From assembly GCA_020249125.1 (NCBI GenBank), contig JADCGG010000047.1, forward strand, positions 1-46,049: a DNA stretch of 46,049 nucleotides, read 5' to 3'. The notes below the pieces were generated by a model, which worked only from the letters and a program-made list of their open reading frames with translations, searched no databases and was not told where the DNA came from. This document shows positions 1-7,312 of this stretch, in pieces (position 1 is the stretch's first letter; every line of letters begins with the position of its first letter). The translations under genes were made by a program, and so were the position numbers. Source of the stretch: Roseomonas sp. Lineage in GTDB: Bacteria; Pseudomonadota; Alphaproteobacteria; Acetobacterales; Acetobacteraceae.

Positions 1-529
1 CCGATCTGGCTTTGTCTGGCATATCGCCCAAGGGGAAACGCGCCATTTGAAGCTGCGCGCTGGTGGTGGCGGCCAGGAAATAGCTTTGGTCCCGTTCGGG
101 GTCCACGGCGCGGTGCAATTCGGCGCCATGCGGGCCTTCGATGCGCCGCGCGTAATGGCCTGTCGCCAAAGCCTCACAGCCCAAATCCTCGGCCATCGCC
201 ACCATGTCGCGGAATTTCACCGTCTGGTTGCAGCGAATGCAGGGCACCGGGGTTTCGCCGCGCGCGTAGCTATCGGCGAAATCACGCATCACATCGCGGC
301 GGAAAATCTCTTCGCGGTCCAAAACATAATGGGCGATGCCAAGCTTATCCGCGACACGCCGCGCATCCAGAATATCCTGCCCCGCGCAGCAGGCACCCTT
401 TTTCTGCAAGGCAGCGCCATGATCATAAAGCTGCAGGGTGGCGCCAATCACCTCATGCCCCGCTTCCTGGAGCAGCGCGGCCACCACGCTGCTATCCACC
501 CCGCCCGACATGGCCACCAGCACGCGCAT
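1..529 (-). CDS. mnmA: tRNA-specific 2-thiouridylase MnmA (3' end outside window)
   Basis: Adds sulfur to the wobble uridine (U34) of Lys, Glu and Gln tRNAs, using ATP to adenylate the base and persulfide sulfur that originates from a cysteine desulfurase. The visible N-terminal 176 residues begin [20 protein letters not shown], containing the SGGVDSS pyrophosphatase P-loop. Further on is PCIRCN (Cys97 and Cys100), the region of the first catalytic cysteine. The C-terminal part lies beyond position 1. The start is ATG at 529; an in-frame GTG at 535 would overlap the tenA stop as GTGA, so translation may begin two codons earlier. It is the last visible gene of the operon cysteine desulfurase-ferredoxin-tenA-mnmA, which makes sense because the desulfurase provides the sulfur. 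Confidence 0.93.
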   Translation of the reverse strand, partial: MRVLVAMSGGVDSSVVAALLQEAGHEVIGATLQLYDHGAALQKKGACCAGQDILDARRVADKLGIAHYVLDREEIFRRDVMRDFADSYARGETPVPCIRCNQTVKFRDMVAMAEDLGCEALATGHYARRIEGPHGAELHRAVDPERDQSYFLAATTSAQLQMARFPLGDMPDKARS

Positions 530-531
530 CT

Positions 532-1236
532 TCACGCCCGCCCCGCCGCATCAAGCCCCTGCTGCCAGAAGCGCTGTTCCAGCCGCGCCGCTTCGGCGAA
601 ATCCGCCGCAAGGCGCGCGAAGCGCGCTTCCCCGCCATGGGAAACACCAAGCGCATCAATGCGCCGCGCCGCCGCATGGGCCATTTCCTGATAGGAAGCG
701 GCGCCATAGGTATCAATCCAGGACTGATACGGGTTGCCATCACGCTGGCGCGCTGTGTCCGCCAGGATGCGGAGCGCCACCTGGGCATAGCCCACCGTGC
801 AGGGCACCAAAGCCACTTCCAGATCCAGGATATCGCCGGCATAGCCGCGATCCAACACCCAGCGGGTATAGGAAACCGTCTCGGCGCTTTCCGGCACGCT
901 GACTACCTCGGCTTCCGTCAGCCCCCATTCAGCGCAGTATTTCAGATGAAGCTTGGTTTCATCCAGAATGGCGAGCACGGCGGCGGCCTTGTCGCGCATG
1001 GCGGCCAGGCTTTCGCCCTTCAACACCGCCAAGGCTTTGGCGCGGGCGAAATGGATCAGGAACAAATAATCCTGGATCAGGTAATGCTGAAACGCCTTCA
1101 GCGGCAGATTGCCTGCGGAAAGCGCCTGCACAAAGGGGTGCCAGGTATAGTCGCGCCATTCGGTTGCGGACGCCGCCGACAGCTTGCGGAACAAGCCGCC
1201 TTCCGCGCCGAATTCATCCCAAGGCGCGCGGGCCAT
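532..1236 (-). CDS. tenA: TenA/thiaminase II family protein
   Basis: Helical TenA-family protein of 234 residues, the usual length. Members with the catalytic cysteine hydrolyse aminopyrimidine breakdown products of thiamine, a cytosolic salvage step; some relatives lack this activity. Visible family marks are [11 protein letters not shown] and [12 protein letters not shown] in the N-terminal third, [11 protein letters not shown] with the candidate nucleophile Cys146, and a C-terminal glutamate followed by RFWQQGLD, as in the family's conserved FW..GL end. It starts 1 base after the ferredoxin stop and its own stop overlaps the possible GTG start of mnmA. A thiamine-salvage gene inside a sulfur-relay operon is plausible because the thiamine thiazole also needs cysteine desulfurase sulfur, but that link is inference. 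Confidence 0.88.
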   Translation of the reverse strand: MARAPWDEFGAEGGLFRKLSAASATEWRDYTWHPFVQALSAGNLPLKAFQHYLIQDYLFLIHFARAKALAVLKGESLAAMRDKAAAVLAILDETKLHLKYCAEWGLTEAEVVSVPESAETVSYTRWVLDRGYAGDILDLEVALVPCTVGYAQVALRILADTARQRDGNPYQSWIDTYGAASYQEMAHAAARRIDALGVSHGGEARFARLAADFAEAARLEQRFWQQGLDAAGRA

Positions 1237-1237
1237 G

Positions 1238-1567
1238 TCAGCCGCCCGCGTTGCGCGACCCGGCGGGCAGCTTCACCACCAGCCCATCCAGCGCATCCGT
1301 CATGATCAATTGGCAGCCAAGCCGGCTGGTTTCCTGCAAATCGAAGGCGAGGTCGAGCATGTCTTCCTCATCTTCCGTGGGCTTGGCCAGCTTGCCGAAC
1401 CACGCGCCATCCACAATCACATGGCAGGTGGAACACGCGAGCGACCCTTCGCAGGCGCCTTCAATATCCACGCTATTGCGATGCGCGATTTCCAGCACGG
1501 AAAGGCCAAGCGGCGCTTCCACTTCCTTGCGTGTTCCGTCGCGTTCGATGAATACCATTTTCGGCAT
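1238..1567 (-). CDS. 2Fe-2S ferredoxin, adrenodoxin/Isc type
   Basis: Small soluble electron carrier of 109 residues with one [2Fe-2S] cluster. The ligands are visible as Cys39, Cys45 and Cys48 in [10 protein letters not shown] and Cys85 in SRLGCQL, the spacing of adrenodoxin-like and IscFdx ferredoxins. The acidic stretch [10 protein letters not shown] between the third and fourth ligand is typical of the partner-binding surface. It starts 2 bases downstream of the cysteine desulfurase stop, so the two are almost certainly co-transcribed. In the Isc pathway such a ferredoxin supplies electrons for cluster assembly on a scaffold; no scaffold gene is in view. It could instead serve another redox partner. 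Confidence 0.92.
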   Translation of the reverse strand: MPKMVFIERDGTRKEVEAPLGLSVLEIAHRNSVDIEGACEGSLACSTCHVIVDGAWFGKLAKPTEDEEDMLDLAFDLQETSRLGCQLIMTDALDGLVVKLPAGSRNAGG

Positions 1568-1569
1568 TG

Positions 1570-2757
1570 CTAATCACTGGCCTTGTCTGTTGCGGAGGCT
1601 GCGCGGCGCCAGGAAGCGGCAAGGCTTGCCGCGGCCAGTTCCGCTTCGGCGGGCGAGGTAAAGCGTCCCATCCCAATCCGCAAGGTGGCCCGCGCCGCCG
1701 CCGGTTCAAGCCCGATGGCTTGCAGCACATAGGATGGTTCAATTTCCGCCGAGGAACAGGCGGAACCGGTGGAAACACAAACCTCTGGCGCGCCGGCCAT
1801 GATGGCCTGGGCAGTAACGCCGCCCGGAAAAGTCAGGTTGAGATTGCCAGAAACCCTGGGCGCGGCTTCGGCATTCACGCGCAGCCCCGGGATTTCGGCG
1901 CGGAGCCTGTTCAGGAAAATGTCGCGCTGCCCGGCGATGCGCCCGGAATCGAGCAAGCCTTCAATGGCGGCGATGCGACACGCCTCCCCAAAGCCGACTA
2001 CGAGCGGCGCGGGGAGCGTACCGGACCTGAGGCCCCTTTCCTGCCCACCGCCGGAAAACAGCGGCGCGAGCCGCATGCGCGGCCGGCGGCGGACATAAAG
2101 CGCGCCAATGCCACGTGGGCCATAAACCTTGTGGCCGGACAGAGACATCAGATCGGCCTGGATTTCCCCAACATCCAAGGGGATGCGCCCCGCCGCCTGG
2201 GCGGCATCGGTGTGAAAGGCGGCGCCCGCTTCCTTGGCGATGGCGCCAAGCGCGGCCAGGTCCTGAATGACGCCAATTTCGTTATTCACTGCCATGATGG
2301 AAACCAGCAGGGTGGTTTCGTCACAGGCGGCGCGGAGCGCCTCGGGATCAAGCAACCCATCGGCGCCAACCGGCAGGATGACGGGTTCAAACCCCTCCTG
2401 CGCCAGATCGCGCACCGACTCGAGCACGCATTTATGCTCGGTCGCGACGGTGATGATGCGCCGGCGCGGATCGCCCTGGCTCGCGGCAAAGCGCGCGGCG
2501 CCTTTGATGGCGAGGTTGTTTGCTTCCGTAGCACCTGAGGTCAGGATGATTTCAGCCGCGCTCGCGCCGATCAATTCAGCGATATATTCCCGCGCGGCTT
2601 CCACCGCTTCCGCCGCCGCGCGGCCCATGGCGTGTTCGGCGCTGGCGGGGTTGGCGAATTGCGCTTCCCAGAAGGGGCGCATGGCCTGGATCACGCGCGG
2701 GTCCACCGGCGTGGTGGCGTGATTGTCCAGATAGATGGGGTGGTTGGGGAGCGACAT
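1570..2757 (-). CDS. Cysteine desulfurase (NifS/IscS family)
   Basis: PLP enzyme of 395 residues that converts cysteine to alanine and leaves a persulfide on an active-site cysteine for Fe-S clusters and tRNA thiolation. The N-terminus [20 protein letters not shown], His108 in TEHKC, the PLP lysine Lys210 in [12 protein letters not shown] and the persulfide Cys334 in STGSACSS are all present, so the enzyme should be active. The reading frame stays open upstream to 2943, but family N-termini begin at this ATG. The first 79 codons and 36 bases of leader are repeated at 4637-4905 with about 6% divergence. The gene's upstream neighbourhood is therefore a recent insertion, and its original promoter may now lie beyond 4905. 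It heads the sulfur operon with the ferredoxin, tenA and mnmA. Confidence 0.94.
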   Translation of the reverse strand: MSLPNHPIYLDNHATTPVDPRVIQAMRPFWEAQFANPASAEHAMGRAAAEAVEAAREYIAELIGASAAEIILTSGATEANNLAIKGAARFAASQGDPRRRIITVATEHKCVLESVRDLAQEGFEPVILPVGADGLLDPEALRAACDETTLLVSIMAVNNEIGVIQDLAALGAIAKEAGAAFHTDAAQAAGRIPLDVGEIQADLMSLSGHKVYGPRGIGALYVRRRPRMRLAPLFSGGGQERGLRSGTLPAPLVVGFGEACRIAAIEGLLDSGRIAGQRDIFLNRLRAEIPGLRVNAEAAPRVSGNLNLTFPGGVTAQAIMAGAPEVCVSTGSACSSAEIEPSYVLQAIGLEPAAARATLRIGMGRFTSPAEAELAAASLAASWRRAASATDKASD

Positions 2758-2793
2758 GGGGGGAAGATGGGGGTTATGGGAGCGTGGGGCTAG
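2525..2793. repeat. Direct repeat, copy 1 (5' end of cysteine desulfurase gene)
   Basis: 269 bases that align without gaps to 4637-4905 at a constant offset of 2112. By eye there are about 13 mismatches in the roughly 225 coding positions, and more in the 36-base leader. The left edge falls inside the coding sequence; the right edge is just past a shared GTGGGGCTAG, with weaker similarity for about 20 more bases. Confidence 0.92.
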
Positions 2794-2870
2794 ATGGGTG
2801 GCGCAGCGATTCGGAAGGTGCGGTGGCCACATCAGCTCGCGCCCCAAAAGCGCCGACCGAGGCTTTGCCG

Positions 2871-3521
2871 CTAGCGACGGGGCGCCGTGGGGTCTGGAAG
2901 CGCAAACGCGTCCTGCGATACCGCCGGAGCGTTCGGGCGCCACGCGCTCGCGCGCGCTTGGGCGGTAGCGATTTGTTCTGGTGTCATTCGTTGAGCCAGC
3001 CGGTCTCTATTGTGTGCGGAAGCGGAGGGCATAACTCGAAGAAGTCTATTGTTAGCTGCACTAACATTGTACCACTTGTAGGCTTCGATTGGATCCTCGC
3101 CTACGCCTCTACCCAACTCGTACAGACGCGCCAAATCATGCTGAGCAAAGCCGTCGCCTTGTTCAGCCGCCCTTCGATACCAAAACGCGGCTCTTGAGAA
3201 GTCCATTGGAACCCCCTGGCCACGCTCGTGCATGATGCCCAAAATCCATTGAGCGGGAGCATCGTCCTTATTTGCCGCCTCAAGGCATAGGTTTAGCGCT
3301 CGACCAAATATCTGGGAGCCTCCTTGGCCAAGGCGATACATGTTACACAACGCACTTTGCGCAGGCACGAAGCCCAACTGTGCCGCTTCCTCAAATCGTT
3401 CGCGCGCGACAACGTGGTTGCCTTGAAAGAAGGCATCCTGCCCCGCTCGAAAAGCCTCCTCCTGGCTACCGTATGCGGAACCGGCCAGTAAACCAAAAAT
3501 CAGAATGATATATTTTTCCAT
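2871..3521 (-). CDS. Sel1-repeat (TPR-like) protein, probably secreted
   Basis: 216-residue protein with a signal-peptide-like start, MEKYIILIFGLLAGSAYG, followed by about four Sel1-like helical repeats at roughly residues 25-165 (for example HERGQGVPMDFSRAAFWYRR and YELGRGVGEDPIEAYKWY). Sel1 repeats form protein-binding superhelices; no catalytic motif is visible. The C-terminal tail is proline- and alanine-rich. The start is supported by GAGG about 7 bases upstream of the ATG. Base composition is clearly lower in GC than the neighbours. It lies within the segment bounded by the duplicated desulfurase ends, 113 bases upstream of the intact desulfurase gene. The 276 bases upstream of it (3522-3797) are AT-rich and hold no convincing gene. 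Its specific role is unknown. Confidence 0.75.
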   Translation of the reverse strand: MEKYIILIFGLLAGSAYGSQEEAFRAGQDAFFQGNHVVARERFEEAAQLGFVPAQSALCNMYRLGQGGSQIFGRALNLCLEAANKDDAPAQWILGIMHERGQGVPMDFSRAAFWYRRAAEQGDGFAQHDLARLYELGRGVGEDPIEAYKWYNVSAANNRLLRVMPSASAHNRDRLAQRMTPEQIATAQARASAWRPNAPAVSQDAFALPDPTAPRR

Positions 3522-3797
3522 TTCTTTACCTCATAAAAATCGCCGTCCTGAACAGTGGTGGCCGCCCGCAACCCTTGATAGAAGCAAATCACAAGGGTAC
3601 AACTCGCCTAAGAGCTAAAGAGGTAACCCTCATCCATCCCAGGTCTATGAATGCCTAACAATTCAAGATTGGCGCCAGCGAAAAATCCTGGAAGAACATA
3701 GGGCATTTTACTAAATTTTCCACTTGGCGTGGAGTGAAATTTGCTAGTCACGCACAAAAATATTGCTCTCAATCGGAACAACGAAAATAGCGTATCA

Positions 3798-4466
3798 TTA
3801 CCTGTCAGGCCCACGGGGCTTTGACGAGCCGATCGAACGAATAATACGCCTTCTTATCGCGCTCCAAGCATCGGCAATCGGCAAAAAAGCGGCATCGGCC
3901 CGCAGGTGGCGCTTAAGGACTGCCTCCAGATCATGCTGAGCTTTGCTTATCGTGTCGGCGACACAATCGGGTTCAGAAACTCCCGCCCAGATTAGAGCCT
4001 CCCTTGCGATAAGGCGCGTTCCCTCCTCAGGAGTGAACGTGGCTCCCGTATTCAGCCGCGCGAGGCCCATGTTTGCCGCAACCCAGACGTCTTTCTTCAC
4101 AGAAAGAATACTCTCGAATGCCGCATAAGCGTCTTCGCCGAAGTGGTAACGACACAACAATTGAACGCGACGCAAATCTGCGAACCGGTCATTTTTCTGC
4201 TGCAAACGCCAAAGAGTGATTCTATACTTCTCGCCCGGAATTTCTCCATCCTGAGAACAATCGATTTCCTTGCGCATGGCAAGAAGCTCGCCTGAAATGC
4301 TGCCTGGAATTCGAACGTAGTTTAGTGCCTCGACGGCGCGATCAAATATAAGTAGAGCCTCTTCGGCGATTTCTGTTCGCCGCTTTCCTATTAACTGAAC
4401 ACGCCAAAGGAATAGACCGGCTAAAAACCCAAGCAGGGGCAACAGCTTGCTCAGATAGTCCAACAT
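3798..4466 (-). CDS. Membrane-anchored protein of unknown function
   Basis: 222 residues. One strong hydrophobic segment lies near the N-terminus (LLPLLGFLAGLFLW, about residues 9-22), followed by a mostly helical soluble part with TEIAEEALLIFDRAVEAL, YHFGEDAYAAFESIL and KAQHDLEAVL. I do not recognise a named domain. The layout (one membrane helix, then a helical domain with EAL.Y.R.P and F.ED...F motifs) reminds me of small single-span proteins found in accessory regions of proteobacteria, but this is an impression only. I chose ATG 4466 because AAAGGGG lies upstream; a GTG at 4490 in the same frame would add 8 residues. GC is low relative to flanking genes, and the gene lies inside the inserted segment, so horizontal acquisition is likely. 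Confidence 0.6.
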   Translation of the reverse strand: MLDYLSKLLPLLGFLAGLFLWRVQLIGKRRTEIAEEALLIFDRAVEALNYVRIPGSISGELLAMRKEIDCSQDGEIPGEKYRITLWRLQQKNDRFADLRRVQLLCRYHFGEDAYAAFESILSVKKDVWVAANMGLARLNTGATFTPEEGTRLIAREALIWAGVSEPDCVADTISKAQHDLEAVLKRHLRADAAFLPIADAWSAIRRRIIRSIGSSKPRGPDR

Positions 4467-4605
4467 CCATTTTATCCCCTTTCGAAGCACTTTTACATGA
4501 TCTAGCGATCATCAGCTTCAAGAACGATCAATCTCGCATTCAGATTATGCTCCGCAGTTAGGCAGGAATCCATTTAATAGGCGCACCATATCGCCAGAAT
4601 GCGCC

Positions 4606-4869
4606 TCAATGCGTCATGCCTTTCGAGGGCCAAAAATCCGTAGCACCTAAGGTCAGGATGATTTCAGCCGCGCTCGCGCCGATCCATTCGGCAATGTATT
4701 CCCGGGCGGCTTCCACCGCTTCCGCCATCGCGCGGCCCATGGCGTGTTCAGCGCTGGCGGGGTTGGCGAATTGCGCTTCCCAAAAGGGGCGCATGGCCTG
4801 GATCACGCGCGGGTCCACCGGCGTGGTGGCGTGGTTGTCCAGATAGATGGGGTGGTTCGGGAACGACAT
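4606..4869 (-). pseudogene. Truncated 5' fragment of a cysteine desulfurase gene
   Basis: The frame reads [20 protein letters not shown] and follows the intact desulfurase at 1570-2757 for about 77 residues (differences include L3F, A48M, L62W and S74L). It then departs at GATDFWPSKG and stops. Everything after the first small segment of the enzyme is missing, including the PLP lysine and the catalytic cysteine, so it cannot be functional. It sits on the same strand as the intact gene, 2112 bases upstream, with the Fe(III)-binding-protein gene directly behind it. It probably marks the original position of the gene's 5' end before the 2.1 kb insertion. Confidence 0.9.
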
Positions 4870-4905
4870 GGGGGGAAGATGGGGCGGAATGGGGTGTGGG
4901 GCTAG
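4637..4905. repeat. Direct repeat, copy 2 (remnant 5' end of cysteine desulfurase gene)
   Basis: Outer copy of the 269-base direct repeat, ungapped against 2525-2793. Similarity starts abruptly at TCCGTAGCACCT and ends after GTGGGGCTAG. The divergence argues against a very recent exact duplication and fits recombination with DNA from a related strain. Confidence 0.92.
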
Positions 4906-4936
4906 GGGGATTGCAGCGCCCGTCCATGATACCCCC

Positions 4937-5968
4937 TCACCGCCACCCCGCCCTTTGCATAATCCGCAGCGCCTCCGGCGCCAGCGCGCCGTAGCGTTGC
5001 GCGTTCAATTGATCCGCGCGGAAACTGCCAAGCGCTGTCAGCGCGGGATGCGGCGCGACCCCCGCCACCACCGGATATTCGAAATTGCCATTGGCGAATA
5101 ATTCCTGCGCGCGTTGGCTTGAAAGGTATTCAATGAAGCGCAGCGCCACCGCCTGATTGGCTGAGGACCGCACCACACCAGCGCCCGAGACATTCACATG
5201 CGTCCCGCGATCGCCTGGCGCCTGATTGGGGAAGATCACGCCAATCCTATCATACAGCGCCTTTTCCTGCGGATTGGACGAAGCGCCGAAGCGCGCCAGA
5301 TAGTAGGTATTGGCGACGGCAAGTCGCCCCACGCCGGCGGCCACCGCCTGGAATTGCGGCGTATCCCCGCCCTGGGGTGGGCGCGCCATATTCGCCACCA
5401 CGCCGCGCGCCCAGGCTTCCGCTGCCTCTGCGCCATTGGCCAAAAGAATACTGGCCATCAGCGAAGTATTGTATGGATGAGATGCCATGCGGATCAGGAT
5501 TTGGCCGCGATGAGCCGGCTGGGCGAGATCCTCATACCGCGTGAGACCTTCTGGCAGGCCTTTGGTCTTATCATACATGATGACACGGGCGCGGCTGGAA
5601 AGCCCATACCATTTGCCATCCGGGGCGCGCATGTTTTCGGGAATCCGTGATTTCAGGATTTCGCTTTCGGTTTCGGCCAGGATGCCGGCATCCACCGCGC
5701 GCGCAAGCCGCGCCGCATCCACCGTGATCAGCACATCGGCGGGACTATTCGCCCCTTCGGATTGAATGCGCGCGATCAATTGGTCCGCATCACCTTCAAT
5801 CAGGCGAATGCGAATGCCGGATTCCGCCGTGAAGCCCTCATACAGCGCGCGATCCGTATCATAATGGCGCGATGAATAGAGATTGAGCGTGCGTTCCTGC
5901 GCCGCGACCAGAGCAGGGCTGGCGAGCGGGGCTGCGAAGGGCAGGGCGAGCAGAGAGCGGCGACGCAT
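4937..5968 (-). CDS. Fe(III) ABC transporter periplasmic substrate-binding protein (FbpA/FutA type)
   Basis: 343-residue periplasmic iron-binding protein. MRRRSLLALPFAAPLASPAL looks like a Tat- or Sec-type signal with cleavage near AAQ. The mature start RTLNLYSSRHYDTD is typical of FutA/FbpA proteins, and the paired tyrosines Tyr222-Tyr223 in ANTYYLARFG correspond to the conserved ferric-iron ligands. I chose ATG 5968 because AAAGGA sits 6 bases upstream and the signal peptide starts there; the frame is open to 6121. No permease or ATPase gene is adjacent, so the membrane components must be encoded elsewhere. Upstream is a good promoter overlapped by a Fur box, so expression should rise when iron is scarce. 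fur lies just upstream on the opposite strand. Confidence 0.9.
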   Translation of the reverse strand: MRRRSLLALPFAAPLASPALVAAQERTLNLYSSRHYDTDRALYEGFTAESGIRIRLIEGDADQLIARIQSEGANSPADVLITVDAARLARAVDAGILAETESEILKSRIPENMRAPDGKWYGLSSRARVIMYDKTKGLPEGLTRYEDLAQPAHRGQILIRMASHPYNTSLMASILLANGAEAAEAWARGVVANMARPPQGGDTPQFQAVAAGVGRLAVANTYYLARFGASSNPQEKALYDRIGVIFPNQAPGDRGTHVNVSGAGVVRSSANQAVALRFIEYLSSQRAQELFANGNFEYPVVAGVAPHPALTALGSFRADQLNAQRYGALAPEALRIMQRAGWR

Positions 5969-6020
5969 GGTTATTCCTTTCATAGGGGCATCATCGACAT
6001 AGTGCCAATTGCACGGTTTG

Positions 6021-6049
6021 AATATACTGCAATTGAGAATAATTCGCAA
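6021..6049 (-). promoter_or_regulatory. Promoter of the Fe(III)-binding-protein gene
   Basis: On the minus strand TTGCGA (6044-6049) and TATATT (6021-6026) are separated by exactly 17 bases, a good sigma-70 arrangement about 55 bases upstream of the ATG at 5968. The spacer is almost filled by the Fur box, which implies repression by blocking RNA polymerase. Confidence 0.65.
6028..6049. promoter_or_regulatory. Fur box upstream of the Fe(III)-binding-protein gene
   Basis: The site begins TGCAATTGAGAATAAT and ends TCGCAA, an imperfect inverted repeat of TGC/GCA half-sites around GAGAATAAT. It resembles alphaproteobacterial Fur operators. It lies between the -35 and -10 of the promoter and is nearly the same as the site at 7146-7167 (about 3 differences in 22 positions). 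Confidence 0.72.
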
Positions 6050-6255
6050 TACTAGGAATGGATGAAGTTTCATGATTGCTGCCGTAAGCATCAGCTGGCC
6101 CTTCTGTTTGGTCTCACGCATTCCTGGGCTTGAGAAGCCGGCCTTCGCGGCGCATAAGAGGCATTCTCATTTCCTCCTTTCCGGGCGCTGGCACGAAGCG
6201 AGCCTTTTCCTTGTCCAAGCCAGTCATGGTCGCAACAAAGCCTGAAGCGGCGGAA

Positions 6256-6702
6256 ATGCCGGGGCCATCACGCATTGAAGCGATGTGCGTGGAGCAGGGG
6301 CTGAAAATGACCGGCCAGCGCCGCCTGATCGCACGCATCTTGAGCGAGGCCGAAGATCACCCGGATGTGGAAGAATTGCACCGCCGTGCCTTGCAGCGGG
6401 ACAAGCGCGTTTCGATTGCGACCGTCTATCGCACGGTGCGCCTGCTGGAAGAACGCGGCATTCTGGAAAGGCGGGATTTTGGCGGCGGGCGCGCGCGGTA
6501 TGATTTGGCAGATCGCGGCCATCATCATCATTTGATTGATGTTGAAACCGGCCATGTCATTGAATTTGCGGATGAGGTTCATGAAGCCCTGGCGGCGGCA
6601 ATCGCCAAGCGCCTGGGCTATGAACTGGTAGGACACAAGCTTGAATTATTTGGCCGCCGATTGAAGCTTGAGGAAACGCCGCCGAAGCCCAAGCGCCGCT
6701 GA
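6256..6702 (+). CDS. fur: Ferric uptake regulator Fur
   Basis: 148-residue iron-responsive repressor. The N-terminal winged helix contains GLKMTGQRRLIARIL and the recognition-helix signature VSIATVYRTVRLLEERG. The dimerisation half carries the metal-binding HHHHLIDVETGHVIEF (His89-92, Asp95, Glu103). The only cysteine is Cys11, so the structural-zinc CxxC pairs found in E. coli Fur are absent. I placed the start at ATG 6256 because alphaproteobacterial Fur proteins begin a few residues before IE.LC; an in-frame ATG at 6226 would add 10 residues, and neither start has a strong ribosome site. It faces away from the iron-binding-protein gene and ends 7 bases from the convergent gene at 6710. Both flanking minus-strand genes carry Fur boxes, making them likely direct targets. 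Confidence 0.93.
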   Translation: MPGPSRIEAMCVEQGLKMTGQRRLIARILSEAEDHPDVEELHRRALQRDKRVSIATVYRTVRLLEERGILERRDFGGGRARYDLADRGHHHHLIDVETGHVIEFADEVHEALAAAIAKRLGYELVGHKLELFGRRLKLEETPPKPKRR

Positions 6703-6709
6703 TCCCATG

Positions 6710-7129
6710 CTATCTTCGCGGCCGCCTTCTGCCCCAGGGATGGCGCAAATAAAGCCCAACCTGGCGCATTTCCCGCCCAAGCATCAGTGCCGCCTGCAAG
6801 GAAGCTTGGGCCAGGCCGCATGGCAATAGCTTCAGAAGCAGCGCCTTGGCCGACAGCGCCTGGCCGCGCTGTGCCAAGGCGCAGGCTGTCAGGAATTTTG
6901 CTTCCCGAAAGCTCACCGCCGGGTCTTCCGAGATACCGAAATGAAGCGAAAGATCGGCCATGGGGTTGGCAATCTGGCCAAGCGCCTCTGCCGCTTCTGT
7001 GACCCGGGCTGGGGCCTCATTCGGGGTGGTAGCGTGGCGCCATGCCAAAAGGATGGCCTTTTCCGCCACGGGCAGCAGCTTGGGCGGGCTGCCGGCCCAG
7101 GGCCAAAGGGGGATGCCTGAGGTTGCCAT
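6710..7129 (-). CDS. Unknown protein, probably iron-regulated (Fur box at its start)
   Basis: 139 residues, mainly predicted helix, starting MATSGIPLWPWAGSPPKL. It has no signal peptide, no clear membrane span and no recognised domain. An alanine- and leucine-rich stretch (KFLTACALAQRGQALSAKAL) and a basic tail HPWGRRRPRR are visible. ATG 7129 is chosen because AAGGAG precedes it at good spacing; the frame extends to 7189 without one. A Fur box at 7146-7167 begins only 16 bases upstream of the start codon, so repression under iron-replete conditions is expected. The gene converges on fur. A role in iron handling is suggested by regulation alone; nothing in the protein itself shows it. Confidence 0.7.
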   Translation of the reverse strand: MATSGIPLWPWAGSPPKLLPVAEKAILLAWRHATTPNEAPARVTEAAEALGQIANPMADLSLHFGISEDPAVSFREAKFLTACALAQRGQALSAKALLLKLLPCGLAQASLQAALMLGREMRQVGLYLRHPWGRRRPRR

Positions 7130-7145
7130 GCGAATCTCCTTGCAA

Positions 7146-7167
7146 TGCAAATGAGAATAAGTCGCAA
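7146..7167. promoter_or_regulatory. Fur box upstream of the unknown gene at 6710-7129
   Basis: The site begins TGCAAATGAGAATAAG and ends TCGCAA, almost identical in sequence and layout to the Fur box at 6028-6049. It lies 16 bases before the minus-strand start codon. The plus-strand gene at 7313 starts about 145 bases away on the other side, so the site could in principle also affect that gene. A neighbouring palindrome TCGCAATTGCGA overlaps its right end. Confidence 0.7.
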
Positions 7168-7312
7168 TTGCGATTCTTGCAAGCGCCAATCAGCCTGGCT
7201 AAGCTGCCATTGGTCAGGAAGCGTCTTGCCTCTTGGTGGATTTGATCCTGGTTGGCGTGGCTTGGGGTGATTTGCCTCGGCGCGCGCGGATGTGACCGGT
7301 AAGGAGATTTCG

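Noticed and set aside
1567-2538. A 323-codon plus-strand frame opposite the cysteine desulfurase
   Set aside because: Shadow of a gene with intact catalytic motifs on the minus strand.
3608-3814. A 68-codon minus-strand frame in the accessory insert
   Set aside because: No convincing ribosome site or domain, overlaps the end of the 3798-4466 gene; AT-rich intergenic sequence is the simpler explanation.
2525-4905. The repeat-bounded segment as a composite transposon or insertion sequence
   Set aside because: The repeats are coding sequence of a core gene without terminal inverted repeats, and no transposase or integrase lies between them.
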